This document shows, piece by piece, positions 1 through 13,800 of a stretch of DNA of 64,000 nucleotides. The translations under genes were made by a program, and so were the position numbers. Numbering within the stretch: position 1 is the first letter of the stretch; each line of letters opens with the position of its first letter. Source of the stretch: Crotophaga sulcirostris. Its lineage: Eukaryota; Chordata; Aves; Cuculiformes; Crotophagidae. The notes under the pieces are model-generated. The model saw only the letters and a list, made by a program, of their open reading frames with translations. It was not told the DNA's origin and made no database searches. The stretch spans positions 1,567,505 through 1,631,504 of the forward strand of contig VYZB01000192.1 of assembly GCA_013397455.1 (NCBI GenBank), read 5' to 3'.

Positions 1-3000
1 AAAGGTCCACACTTGTTCTTTTGTAAAGCATGCTTAGGGCACGTTAGTATTTTAGAAATCTTAGGATGTTTTTTTTTCTTTTTTCCTGACAGATGATGAC
101 TGTCAAATGATAGAGGTGACTGTCATTTTTTGAACAGTCTGTTTTTTAGATATGACCTTACAGAAGATACATTGTAGATCAGCTCATTCTGAAGTGCAGA
201 GAGGGTGTGCTGTTGTCTTAATGAAAACATAAATTAGTATCTACTTTAAAGGAAAAACAGATTACGTTTCAGTTTGACACACTGGAATAATCACTTCTGT
301 TATTTCATGTAGATGGACACATTAACATGAGAGTTTTTTTTAATGTTGGTATAATCCTGTGCAGCTGAAAAGTTTAATTCCCCATCACTAGCTGCTTTGT
401 TTTGTGACTTGTGGGAACTTTTTGGTTTCAGGGTGATTGTGGACTGTGAGGTTGTGGAAATCAGGGTGAGGGCTTTTCATTTAAACAGATTTATTGTGCG
501 CTGCATTGACTTTGAATCCAGTGAAGGGATTTTGTGATTGTAACTCAAATCAGAAAGACACAGTAACAGATTTGAAGATGTTTTCCTTTTAAGTTGACCT
601 GGCTTTTTGACAGTCAGTTTTTTTGACCACTTGTTCAAGTTAAAATCTCTCTGAAACTTTGAAAACTGTGTCTGCTGCTTTGTTAAGTCAAAGTGGACTT
701 CTAAAGAAATGGAACTTAGAGCATCTTGAAAATACCTTTGTGCTAGTAAATATGTAGTGGAGTGCTCAATATACTGTTCATAATCTCTTATTGATCACAC
801 TCCCCCTCAACGGCTCCACCTCCTACCTTTGATAAAACTTTTCCAATAAATCATGTAAATGCATCGCTAATACATCTCTTCAGTGGTTTTTTTTTTTTTT
901 AAAAAAACATAATCTTTAAACATTATTTAAGTGCCCAGTTGTTTGGCTGTTGGAATGCTTAGCTAAGTAATGCAGGCTCATGTCAGATCAGTTTCTGAGA
1001 CAGCACCAAGTGTCAAGTAATTCTGTTTCTGCTAGTTGTTTTTTTTTTTTTTCTGCAACCAAAAAGAGGCTTTCTTGATCTTAAAAATAGGCTTTCTTAA
1101 TCTTTTTGTTTCTTTTTGTGTGTTTTTTAGTGTAGAAAAAGAAGGAAGATTAGGGCCTGATTTTGTTTTGTAAAAACCCCCTATTTTTTAGAAGCACGGA
1201 AGATCTTTCTGAACATTGCTTGGGGTTATACTCAATTGACCCTTCAAGACTAGTTATTTTGCAGAAATACTTCTGATATGGTGGTTGTTTATTTTAATCA
1301 CCTTTTCAGCTCTTTTTTCTTTTGTGGAAAGTGAGGCGGTCCCTTTGTTGAAATGTGACCTGACATCAGGTGTCCTCAATGTTTTTCAGATAATGCAGTG
1401 TTTGCTTTTGAGCAACAGTCAATATTGATGTTTTAAAATTGTCTGTAATATTGTTTTCCATATTGTGCAAAATTGTATATCTTTTCAGGCGTCACATTAA
1501 TTGTTGTAAGATTGTTCTCATTTTAAAGCAAGTACCAGTTCACCTTGCCAAGTGGCCTAGAACTAGAACATGTCAAATTTGCTATAGCTTAGGTGGATTA
1601 GTACTTGGTTTGCCTTTTCACAGGTTTATAAAGGTTCTAGAACAGAAGCAATTGTGAATTAAAACCTACTGCTGGACACAGGACTAGGAAGCTGGCAAAA
1701 TAAAGCAGATCTGAAAGATGGGTAGCAGTTCCATGAAGAAGTCCCCTTGCTACTTCCAGGTTTTGACAGAAAGTCCCTAAAAGTCTGAATTCTATTTCAA
1801 GGCTATATATTGTATTCACATTTAGTTACAACTCTTAGGTTACATTTGAAACCCCTTTAATCTTCTGGCCTTTTGGGTGGCAGAAGGTGGTGGATATTTT
1901 TCTTCTACATCATTCTGTTGTGATAGTTGCACTAGGGGGATGGGTCCTTCTGGGTAAATGGAAGTCTGTTGTTCCTTCTAGTGGATAGCACTTCATGCCT
2001 GTGGCTTTCACATGATCATTTTGTTCCTTTGTTAGAGCTAGGTTTTGATGTATTATTATATCACCAACCAAACTTAGTTTGCAGGTCTTAACAAGTACTG
2101 TAACTGTTAGTAACTGTTGCCTGTGCAGCTTGTTTCCCAATCCCATTTTACAGCTAGGGAAAGTTAAGCAAAGTTTTTAGAAATTATCTGTATTGTGCTT
2201 GAACTGTAGCTTTTTGTAATTTAGATGGTTAAATATCCTTTCCTCTTGATGTCACAGGCTTCAGAAGAGTCTGAATACATTTGAAATTAGAAAGTAATGC
2301 CCCTGTCCCTTAGGTGAATTGGGTGTTTCTACTGATGGGCATTCCCATAGATACCTGTAATCCAGTATGCTTTGTCAAATAATTCTGCAGAAGAAGCAGA
2401 TACAGCCTCACCAAAATGTTTATCTGGTTGAACAGCTTTTTTTTTTTTTTTTTCAAACAACAGGAGGAGGCAGTGAAGAGAGAAGTCAGTCTGCTGATTT
2501 TATGTATTTTATTTCACTCATATAACACTGTCAACAGTATAGAGACTTGGTGGATGTGTTTTTATTTCTCTAGGATGATGGCAGATATAGGTTGTTGCTC
2601 TAGAAGTTTGTCCAGGGAAATAGCATTAATTCCAGGTGATACTTACATCATTAAACCCATGAACAATAATATATGGTGTATATTTTTAAGACTTTTCATT
2701 ATCTGTCACTTCCATGAAAGCTGACAGCTTACTTCCACGAGGTTTAAATACTTGTATCAGCATCCTGAACATGTTCCCTTAGAATTGACGAAAAGCAAAA
2801 TTAGAAGGACTTTCCAAAATCTACACTTCATAGGGAAAAAACCAAACACATTTGTGGCCAAAATGATGGATTTGTAGGGAGCGTGTTGATGAGAATAATG
2901 AATGACCAAGTGCTGCTTTCAGGGTAGTTTTTTAAGTTGGATAGGTTTTAGACTTTCTCATTAAGAGTGTCAGAAGATCATGCTTCTTGTCACCAGAGGT

Positions 3001-6000
3001 CAGTGAATTGCTAGAACATCTGTCCAGACTGTGCTGTAGGTATTTGGCATGATACCAAGAAAAGCATGGCTGTGAGGAAACTTTAATTCTCTAGGGGGTC
3101 TAGAGTCCTGTAGCAGAGCCAATAAACAAACAGATATCTCTTTGGAAGTAAAGGTTTTGTAGTGTAGCTGAACAATTTCTTACCTTGAGTAACTCCAGCT
3201 TCTCTCACTGCTTGGAGTTCTGTCTTTACAGTGCCATTTCCCACAAAAGTTGTTCTTTCAGGTCTGACAGCGCATCTTTTCACTGTCTCTCTGGCAGCAA
3301 TCTAAAGGAGAGATTTGATAGTACAGTAGAGCTCACAAGAATGCCTTCAGTGAGCCCTTTCCTTCTGACAGCTGCTTCTGTTACTTTGGAAATGTAGCCC
3401 AGTAGTATGTTCGATCATGGATCTTCAAAATTTTTTTTCACCTACACTGTTTCTCTTCAGCCTTCTTGTCTGCCTTCATTTTTAAGTCTTCCTTTTCTGA
3501 TACATTTCCATCAGAAGGTAGAACTTCTTGTACAGGTCTACCCTTCGGAAATAATTTTTTTTCTTATTCCTAGCCCTAATTCCAAAGAAGGAAAGTTTGT
3601 CTCAAACAGTCTTTGATTTCAGCAGTTTATTTGGTAATCTTAGTTTTGGTCATCTGGCCTATATATATCATTATGCAGGTCTCGATTTGTAAGGCCTTTA
3701 TTTTTACATCTGGACACCTCTGACATGTGGAATATCTGGGAGTGTTAGTCACGTGGCATTCCTTCTAGCAAAGCCCTTAAGTCTAGTGGCAGTGACATCT
3801 GATTTAAGAAGTTAGAGAGTTCATTTTTGTCCCTATCTAGGTGATTGCTTGGGACAAGGTAGGTCATCACAGTAAGTGACTCTGCATTTCCCAGTGCCTC
3901 TGAATTTCTTTGACTTGATAAACAAGGAGAAATCCAGTACTTCTCCTTTTTCATAGAAATATGTGCTTAGCAAACATCCATTTGTCTCATAGGGCACTTG
4001 TCTTGATCAGTGAAAAATTTAGGGATCACCATGTCCTCAGGGAAATGCAGACGTTCAGGAATAGATGGTGTTTTTTCATTTTACTAAAAATAGTTTTTTT
4101 TCATGGCAGCCAAACTGAGGAGGAGAAAGTGTTGTATGGCGTTCGAGTGGTGCTGCACAAAGACCCAGAGAACACACAATGGAAACTCCTCACTGGGTCG
4201 CCAGAGGTTTTTGTCTATAGATGGGAGTATCAAAAATGTGGAAAGTACTATGCTATCTTTAGGAAAGAAAAGATGGGTAGAACATTTCCATGACGACCAC
4301 CAGAAATTTTCACTCAAAGTAGCATTAATTTTGATAGTGCAGAGAAGATCCAGGGTTTACTATTTGCTATGAAGAAACTGCCAAGGGTGTATTTAAAACG
4401 ATCATTGAAAGATTTTCAGTTAAGCCACAACAAAGCTACTGAAGATGAGTGAGGAGCAATTTGAAGTTGTTTTGCCTCTATGATTTGGTCTGGGGGAAGG
4501 GCTGTGCGCTCAAAAATGGACATTTATAGAAAACAGGCCTTGGATGACTGTAACAACTAGTGTTGGATTATTTAATGTCAGTCTGAAGAAAATTGTGTGT
4601 TTGTACTGAATAGGTCTAAAGATGCCATAGCACTAGGTGTGGGCTAGATGAAATCCTTGATGTGGTCACTGAATTTTACACTAGTAGTTGGGAAACCAGT
4701 AAAAAAATTATGTAGAAAAAATTGATTTTGGGAGATGGTGAGAGTATTGCAAAAGCTGCTTTTAGAAAATAACTTTGAATTTAATAGTCATACAGGTTAG
4801 GTAGCCACATACCCACTTTATGTACTTGCTTGTGTGTTGGGATTTTGTTTGTTTACTAGCAGTGAGGGACTGCTATGAAATAAATTGTTGAACTCCTTAC
4901 TAGTTGAATTTGGTAAGTTCTCAGTGGTGAAAGTAACTTAGTTTTTTCCAACTTTAATAGAAGAAACTTTGTGTTCCAGGTCGTTGGGAGGTAAGAATAG
5001 GTAGGAAGACTTTACTCCTGCTGTACACAATACACAAATTTGAAAAGATTTTAAGTGTACAGATTACTCAGAAGAGGGGGTCTATCAGCAAAGGGAGCTG
5101 TCTTAAAAGTCAGAAATGAGCATATCTTAAATAGAAGATAACTCTCAAGTTATAAAAATAAAGAGAATGAGAAAAGAGAGGTTAAGGAAATCAAAATACA
5201 AATAAAGTAAGCATTGTGTCTCTATTTTCAATAAATGGAATTATATGTAATGGGAGAGAGCAAATAGAACTCTGAGAGGAAAATGAAAATCCTTTCAGTT
5301 TGGCTTCTGACTTTAAGGAAATAAATTAATATGCAAGTTGGGAAACTAGGGAAATAGGTTGAATAAGGAAGCTTCCTGCTGCTGAAGTTGCATGGTGTCA
5401 TTCATGTTTAGGAAACATTGGAACATCATATAGAGGAGCTATATGCAGAAATGAGGTGAAATGGTGTAATGAGAAATAAAGATGCTCACTATGAACTTTC
5501 ACGGATTGAAAGTGAAGGTGTGAATGATCACAGGAGTACTGAAGTCCTGATATCCCAAGTAAAAGCAAATGTCACTTTTTAAGTTAGAGAAGATGTTTCA
5601 GGTAAAAATGGAGAATTATTAATAAGATCTCAGGCCTTCCATGACACTATCTGGGCTGTTGCGTATGCCCATGTTGGTTCGTTGTCAAGGGCACGTTGAC
5701 TAGAGTGGCTGCAACGCTGTTTTCCTGTTATGCTTGTCCTTTTTTTGCTCAAGGCTGTCCATCTGGTGTTTGAGTTTATTTTTCTTAATTCTAAAATATA
5801 TCCAGTATTTATTTCAAAATGTTTTAGAAACAAAAGTAAACTTGTACTCTAGCATTTATTAGGCTGAACTTCTTTTTACAGTTAAAATTCAGGGCTTCCC
5901 CAAATATTTTAGGTGTTTAATATACAGGTAGTAGTCACTTCAACTGAAAATGGAAAGAAAATACTATTGCCAAGCATATTGCAAGAAATATGAATACTTT

Positions 6001-7718
6001 AAGCTCAAACACCAAAACACAAGAAGAAAAGGGTCTCTAAGTTGTTAAGAATGATGTAGGGAACTTCTGGTGTTCTGAGATTCGTCTTTTTTGTAGGACC
6101 TTTATTTGAAAAAAAGCTGTTTTGGGAAGAGCCTTTTCAGCAGAACTAGGTCAACTAATGGCTTACCTATATGCTCAGGTTTTTGTATTGCATTCAGTGC
6201 AATCTGTGACTGATCTTGAATGCGGTAGTTTTATGCCCCTTAACAGTTTTTCAAATCTCAGTTGGCGGAATGCAGTCGCGCTTGATGTGATGCCCAGAAT
6301 GTCTTCTGTGAAAGTCTGTTCTGATCATTAGAATTCTTATAGGTGGTTGTCAGCCAGAAGCAACTTACAAAGGGGCTGTAATAAGAAGTGCATTTAGGTA
6401 TCCTCTTTTTTTTTTTTAATCTCTTGAAAGTCTTTGTACTAATTGAAAGAAGAGGAGGTTAAAGTAGACTCGATGATACATTTGATGTGTTTTAAATAGG
6501 AAACCTAAGCTGTTGAGATACTGTGTACACCCATGTTGCTCCGTTTAAGAAGTGTGCAGGAGATTCATTTATCACCTGGTTATTATGTGCTTGTGGATTT
6601 TGAGGTAGGCACCATATTTAATGCAACGTGTTAAGGCACTTGAAAGAGCCCTTTAAATAGTCCTGTAGAATAACTTTTTATATATTGTGTTTTCCTAAAT
6701 TTTGTATTAGAGTTGCAGATATCTACAACATACTGGAGATTCTGCATCTGTATGAAGATGCATGGAAATACTGGGATCTTTGGTTTAGTTCCCAACCTTT
6801 TTTGGACTTAAAGGGCGGAGTAAGGAGAGAAGTAGGCAGCAGAATGAAGCACTGAGAATTGAGACCTGATCCACAGCCCAGTGATTTAAGGGGGTGATCT
6901 TTCCATGGAGTTTTATAGCTACTGATTTATGTTAAGTAACTGCAGAGTGCAGCCTTGTACATGTGAAAATTGTCATGGGTAGATATAAATGCTGATCCAG
7001 TGAGTTACATAAGGCAGTACTTGGAAATCATAGACTGAAAAAAGGCCCCTCTGCATAAACTGTGGCAGGATTAGAGGCTGGAGGTGGAGCGGAGGGGAAG
7101 AAAAGCACTGCTTTCTTTGCAGTAGTGAGCATTTTTGGTGGTTAAACCATCCTCACCTGAAATTTCTCTCTCCGTTTCATTTTTCTTGTATATCTTGTCT
7201 GCATGGAAGGAATACAGAATTGTGTTGAATTAACTTAAGATGTGGATTTGGACTGCAAAAAAAAGCCACTGTACTGACTTGAAAAGTGGATTAAGCCATA
7301 AAAGCAGCCTAAGACCCTCCTTCACTCAAAAGTGAACACAGGGAAATATGATTAATTTGGTTAACTCCCTATACGAAGAAATGTAAAGATTTATTAGTGC
7401 AGCTTTCTTATTCCAGGATGTGTTCTCTACCTGACAGATCTCAGTTTTTTTTAATAAAATACTTAACTTATTCATGTTGCAACCTCAGAGGGTAAACTAA
7501 ATGTTTGTCAGTTGGGAGTGAATAACTGGCACCCTGAAATGACAATTCTGTGAAATTTTGCTTTACAACTAAGTTATTGGAAGCTAGGTGACAAGATATA
7601 GGGTGCAGTGGCTGGAAATGACTGGATACAGAGATTAAGAGATGGAGACAGAATATAAAATGAAATGTTGTTGAAGAGTTGCTGTTTTCTGACTTCTCTT
7701 TTTAATTGCAATGTAAAG
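1..7718 (+). other. KPNA1: KPNA1 intron 1 (3' part)
   Basis: AT-rich sequence with several T runs (near 886, 1040, 2440). I saw no exon, no CR1 and no RNA gene. The only item of interest is the possible retroelement relic at 4103-4440. Small open frames here are below what I would accept. Confidence 0.8.
4103..4440 (+). mobile_element. Possible decayed retroelement coding relic in KPNA1 intron 1
   Basis: One frame (4103-4372) reads NGNSSLGRQRFLSIDGS and later KKRWVEHFHDDHQKF. The pattern DG, about 15 residues, RWxEHF resembles the linker between endonuclease and reverse transcriptase in some non-LTR elements. The neighbouring frame is also open over the same stretch, so chance is a real alternative. 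Confidence 0.25.
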
Positions 7719-7852
7719 GAATCATGACGACCTCAGGAAAAGAGAATTTCCGACTGAAGAGCTACAAGAACAAATCTCTAAACCCCGATGAGATGCGTCG
7801 CAGGCGGGAGGAAGAGGGTCTTCAGCTGCGGAAACAAAAGAGAGAGGAACAG
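7719..7852 (+). CDS. KPNA1: KPNA1 first coding exon (residues 1-43; ATG at 7724)
   Basis: The acceptor AG is at 7717-7718 and leaves five 5' UTR bases before ATG 7724. Codons run to CAG at 7852, followed by donor GTACTG. It encodes the start MTTSGKENF and most of the basic IBB helix. An in-frame ATG at 7706 lies upstream of the acceptor, so it is intronic and was not used. Confidence 0.95.
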
Positions 7853-10800
7853 GTACTGTACTACAGTTGTGGTAACTGTAACCAGTCCTTAAACAGAGTA
7901 TTTTCTTGCCCTTTGATTGTCTCAAACCTCGCAGTTGTTCCTGCTCTGCCAAATTCATGAGTAGCGAATCTGAAATCAGTTGCTTGCAGACTCCTTTGCC
8001 TCTTTTGCAGGTGTTGCAAAACAGAGATGAGTGCTCCTCATTCACTCAAGTATAAGATTGGCCAGGGTAGCTTGGCAATAAAGGTGATTTAAACAAAACT
8101 GTCTGACCTTGCATTGAAGATGATTGAGAAATTCCTGTAGTTATTTGTTTGTTTCTTTTATTTCTACCTGAGTTTTGGTGCCTCTAATCTCTGTTCATGA
8201 GTAGCAATCTGGGGTAAAATGGAAGGAAACATTTCAGCTAGAATAGGAGTAGAAAGTCTGATTAAGTCCTTGTAAGTTGTAGTAACTATTTGCTTGAGGG
8301 ATGAAATAATTTGTTGGCACAATTCTCAGTTTTCTGGATTCTTCTCAGTTTTCTGTTTTTAAGTCTCAGCTCATTTATGAATTTACAAAAGTTTGTGCTA
8401 TGTTTATGCCTGTAAGGCTGGTACCTTGAGTAGTGGGTTTAGTATATGTTGTAAGCAAATGCTTGAGAAAGTGCTTGGAAACGAAGCTTCTCTGTCTGCT
8501 CACATCTTGCTAGTTCTTACTATTTCATTTGCATTGCAAAGTGGCTGACGCTCTGCAGGTTTAATCCAGAAACAGCTACGGTGACAGAACTTAATAAAAA
8601 CCATCTTATGACAAAAATGGTAGCACTGAACAGTTTTTTTGTTCTTCGTTGTGTTCAGTAGAACGTTTAAGGAATTGGTTCAGTTTCAAAGTTGTAATGA
8701 TGCCAGTTTTATCAGTGTTGAGGTTGCTGGAGTTAGAATGAAGAGAGGGATGTGCTTGTGTTTGGGATGGTAGGTCAAACCTGTCATCTGTTCTTTTTAA
8801 TGTTGCTTTCATGGACTCAGTACCAGATGCTTTCATGGAAAGTCGGGGGAGTGTTCTGAGGCAGAATTGCAATACTTGTTGATTTTGCTCAGTAACTGCA
8901 GGTAGCATTTCCAGACTACTGGTAGGACAAAACAGACTTATATGTAAAGCTGTTACTAAATTAGGATAATGGTGAGTCATTTTCTCTTATGTGTGCCTCT
9001 GACCTCTCTCAGACGTGATTACCGCAGGTAAGCTAAATAAAGTGTGTGACAGTATTTCCTTCTCTTAAGGATAAGTGTTAGTCCTACCTACACTAATAGT
9101 GGAACAGAAGTGGAGCTGGAAGCAGAATCTGCAGATCTGCAATTTGAGACCTTGTGCAGGTTCTTCTCTTTTATGGATTTGACACATAGATCATTAAGTT
9201 TGTTTAAATTTGCTGGTTTTGGGTTTTTTTTGTTTAAGCTGAACAGTCCCACAAAACCAACCACAAGCCACTGATTTTTCATGTAACTAGCCAATATATA
9301 AATGCATGTATTTGTTTAAGCCTGAGTAGGCACATCATACAGCAGTTTTGAAGGAATAGCATTCCACAAGGATGTCTGTCACTGACATAGTGTTGCTATG
9401 GACTTAGCTGTTTTTGCATATTGTTTTCTCCCTATCTTCTCTGTGGAGAAGAGTAACAGCAGGTCTGTGTAAGGGCTCTGTCTTGCCTGTCTGAAGTGGT
9501 GCAAATCTGATGTGGCTCCATACTGGAGGCTTGTTTCTTGAACTCAACAGGCCCAGCAGCACTCCCATACCCATCTTGTCATTGCTAACACTTCCAACGA
9601 GACAGATCGATTAAAGGGAAAAGTGTTAGCTTCTCTGACTCTCCTTATGACAACTGAGGCTGGACACATTCTTTAAGTGATAGCACTCAAATTCTGCTCA
9701 TCCCAGTGTAATTTCTTTAGACCAATCCCATGGGACCATCCTCCAAAGCTCTCTTTGCCACGTTAACTGGGTTACTGCAGCCTCTGCTGCTAGGTGCTCT
9801 AGAAAGGTCTGTTATACACAGGAGTCTTTTAGGTCTTTGAGCCCCAGAATCCTCTGCCACTCAGTTGCAGGAAAGCAATTGTCTGGAAGCTAGAGATAGC
9901 TCGTAGGTAAAGGGGGGTGGTAAAGAAGAAAAGGGAATATCGGTGAGGATTTTTCAGAAATATTGGGAGACAGTATTCTAGCGTGTTACTTTTTTCATTT
10001 AGTCCATGACTGAACTTCCTCTGTTTACTGTCAGGAGGAGTTCCGCAGCTGGTATACTGGCTTCTTTCAGGTGATAGCATATGCCATTTTTATTGCAACC
10101 TAACATAACATGCTGTGTATATATTTGCTATATAATATATATTAAATGCTTTCTCTTAGTTGTTCAAACGCCGAAATGTTGCAACTGCTGAGGAAGAAAC
10201 GGAGGAGGAAGTGATGTCAGATGGTGGCTTCCATGAGGCTCAGATGAACAACATGGAGATGACTTCTGTAAGTGATGCGAAGGGAATACAGTGTTTGAAA
10301 CTGAGCAGTGACTTGAGGAGAATTCCAGAAACATGTGGAAAATAGCATTCAGAGAGCTTATGGACAACTCTTAAACACCTGTTTTGGTAAACTAGCCTGA
10401 AACAGGTTGCATGAGAGAGAAGCGTCATGGATAGAGTGAGTGGTTGCTCAGTGGATGTGCTTGTGAGAAAATTATATAAAATGTCATTGTTCCAGGCAGG
10501 CTGACTACTTCCTGGTTTTGATGTTCACCATTGTGGATGATTTTGTCAACTGTTGCTCAAAGTTGTTGTTTTTTTTTAATGTGAAATTCATGATGCTTGA
10601 AACATGGCGATACAAACCAGATAATGTGTTATTGCAATTTAAATTTGCTCGATGGAAAATGTGTTAGCACGTTTTCAAGTGACAGGGTGTTGGAAACTTA
10701 TCTGTTTGCACATGTCTTTGAACTCCATTCCAAGCTGTGGAATTTCATTCTACAGAAAAACCTTTTAATGGAAATTAGGCTTTTAAGCTTTTTTTCTTTT

Positions 10801-13800
10801 CCACAATCCTTTCCCTGGAAAGGAAAATAATAAGAGATTCAGGTTGTAATGGAGAGGATAAAGGAAAATGCGGTCCTCACTTAAAGTCTGAATGCTGATC
10901 TTCATAATTTGTGTGTATTCAAGAGTATACAAATGATGATTTTGTAGAAACCAGGCTGGATTTGGTTTCGGTTGGTGATTATGCCTGTCTTGAAAGTTAC
11001 TGAGAAACAAAGAAATGCCTATAAGCAATGCAATAGATCACTCAGAATATATTATTTTATTCATTAAGAGTCTTTAAACATCACACAAGTCCTAAATACA
11101 ATTTAATAATTTGTGTGAAAGCTTTTATGAAATGAACAAATTGTTAAAAAATGAGTCAAGGAGCCTATTAATTGTGATAGACACTACCTTTATACAGTTT
11201 CCTATTTTAGATACCATTAATTTCAGGACCTTAAAAGTTGAAACTGTTAGACAGCTGTTAGAGACAAAGCTTAAGTATTTTCAGCATTGTCATCTGTTTC
11301 CTTATCTATCTGAGGGTTTGGGTCAGTTCTGTCTAAGGATTTAGATCAGAAGTTGAAAAAAAAAATCTGACTTTCCTTATGCTTGTGTACATGGATTTAC
11401 ATGTGTGAAGAACAGAATGTCACTTCACTTGGCGTAAGAAAGGTCATTTATTCAATTTAACTGTAATAATGGAAACGCTCAGTATCATGGAAAATTTAAT
11501 ACTCTTTGATTATGATGACAAGCATTAGGTTTGTCAGCTCATGTTTAGAACATGACGGATCCTGTACCTTTTGATGTAAGAATGGCTCAAAATGTATGTG
11601 TTGCAGAAATCAGTAGCATAATCAGTGTGGCGTTCTTGCATTGTAATAATTGCTAAACCACTTTAAACTACATGTTGTTGAAGCTGACAATTTTACATTT
11701 ATTTCAAAGAAAGGGAGATACAAAAAAAAGGGAGAGAGAATACTGGTAAGGGGTTCTGAAGAGTAATCTTCTTGCTGTGGTTTAAGTAAAACTTGATTTT
11801 TGGCTTCCAGAGAAGAAAGACTACACTTAAGAATGATGTTGCTTAGGTAAATGTACATGTATGGTGGCTCATTTGTTGTCCATACTGATCTTATCTAGAT
11901 TTCTACACAATAAAAGATAAACTTGATAACAGTTTAGCAAAAGTTTTATCCTTTTTACCACTAATCCCAGATTTTCTTTTCCCTTTTGTTCTTTCTCACT
12001 CTCATTTTGTCTCTCCCACCTGAATCCTAGAGTGCAGTCATCACCTCTGATATGATAGAGATGATTTTTTCCAATAGTCCAGAACAGCAGCTTTCAGCCA
12101 CCCAGAAGTTCCGAAAGCTTCTTTCTAAAGGTAAGAGCTGAAGATACTCAGAGAAAAATGTAGAAGTATCCCTGGCATATGTTTTCACCTTGACAGCAAT
12201 AAAGATTGAGTTTCATGCAGAAACTTCTGGATGAAGCTCTGTTTTGCAAGATGTCAGCTAGGTGTATGTAATAGTCACTGCTGTTCTTGAAATGTGTAAA
12301 ACTATTAAGTGAAGCAGATGTGTTGTCTGTAATGTAGGTTTAAATATTGTAGACAGTGTCTCTATGGCTCAGACATGCTGATTTCCTGAAATTTAGCTCT
12401 GCATGCCTGCATGCCTGAGCAAGTTCTCAAAGCTGCTGCTGTGAAGTTGATCTGCCTAAATTAATGAGTCCATGAGAGTTTTGAATCTTGTGTTATTACC
12501 TCATATTTCAAGCCAGAGTCATCTTATGGTGACAGATAGGAATCCAATGCCTTTTTGAGTAAAGTTTAAGCAGTATTGTAGAAAAAGAACACACTCTCAG
12601 AAAAGAGGAGTTGATATGTCATTGGATATAATTTTGATGCAGTAATGTGACAATTTCCCTACAAAGTAATTAATGTCTTTATCTAACTTTGTATTTTATT
12701 TTAAATAGAACCAAATCCTCCAATAGATGAAGTCATAAGCACACCAGGCGTGGTGGCCAGGTTTGTGGAGTTCCTCAAACGAAAAGAAAACTGTACATTA
12801 CAGGTATATGAATATAAATACATCTTTCTGTATTGCAAAAATATTTGGTGATGCAAATCAAGTAGAAAATATCAGTGGTTTGCTCAGTTTCTTTTCTTCA
12901 CTGGGATAACGGAGCTGGTTTACCTTGAGGATTTTTAGCAATTCTGTTTCTAGAATGCTGATGGGAGCAGGGTAGAAGGAGAGGTCTGGGTTGTGATGGC
13001 TAGGATGGAGTCTTTACGCTGCCTTTCTCATGTAACAAAATGGGAGTTTGAAATGTGGGCCTCAAAAGATGAAATGTCGTTCAACTAAATTTCAGTGTTT
13101 GTCAGCTGGTAATGTTTGAGGGGCAGATTTGAGTAGGAAGGGTTAAAGTGCTCATACAGGGATGGAGGATAACCAAAAGTAGATACATCTCTAGTTTAAA
13201 AAACTCGAAAAGCAGTCATAGGCTGAGTAAAGTTCTCATGGCTGTACTGATATAATGTGTTGTGTTCATTTTTGGTGAAAAGTACAAAAGTCCGTCTAAA
13301 TTGAAACTTAGAAGCTTGTCTTAGAGAGTTTGTAACAAAGCCATGAAAATATAATACTGGATGCATTGCTTCTCACTGGATAATTTTCCTTCATCTTGTA
13401 AAATCTGCATGTTTGGCAGTTCAGGGTCTGCTGGTAGAACTTTCTGCTGTGATCATTTAAGAAGTTCTTCTTGACCTCACTTGAAAATTTGTTTTTACTC
13501 TGTCTGTGTTTCCAAAAGTGGTCCTTGCAACAAGTATGGATTTTGGGCTTCCCGTTCTAGGCATTCCTGATTCTAGCCTAGCTGTAGATGGAAAGGATTT
13601 TCAAGTAATTCTGGAAACACCTGAAATATTTTTTTGCCCAGATACTATAGCTACTTGTGTGGTGGATTGAATATGGAAACTCTTCCACGTTGGTGAACTT
13701 GGAACTTTGACATTGTGTTCTGTTTTACTTCTGTGTTGACAATGGAATATCCAGTAAAAAATGGACTTCTGGTGTCAGTGGTTGGAGGGCCTAGTTTGTC

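Noticed and set aside
7706..7723. Upstream in-frame ATG that would extend KPNA1 by six residues
   Set aside because: A splice acceptor at 7717-7718 separates it from ATG 7724, and KPNA1 in other vertebrates starts at MTT.
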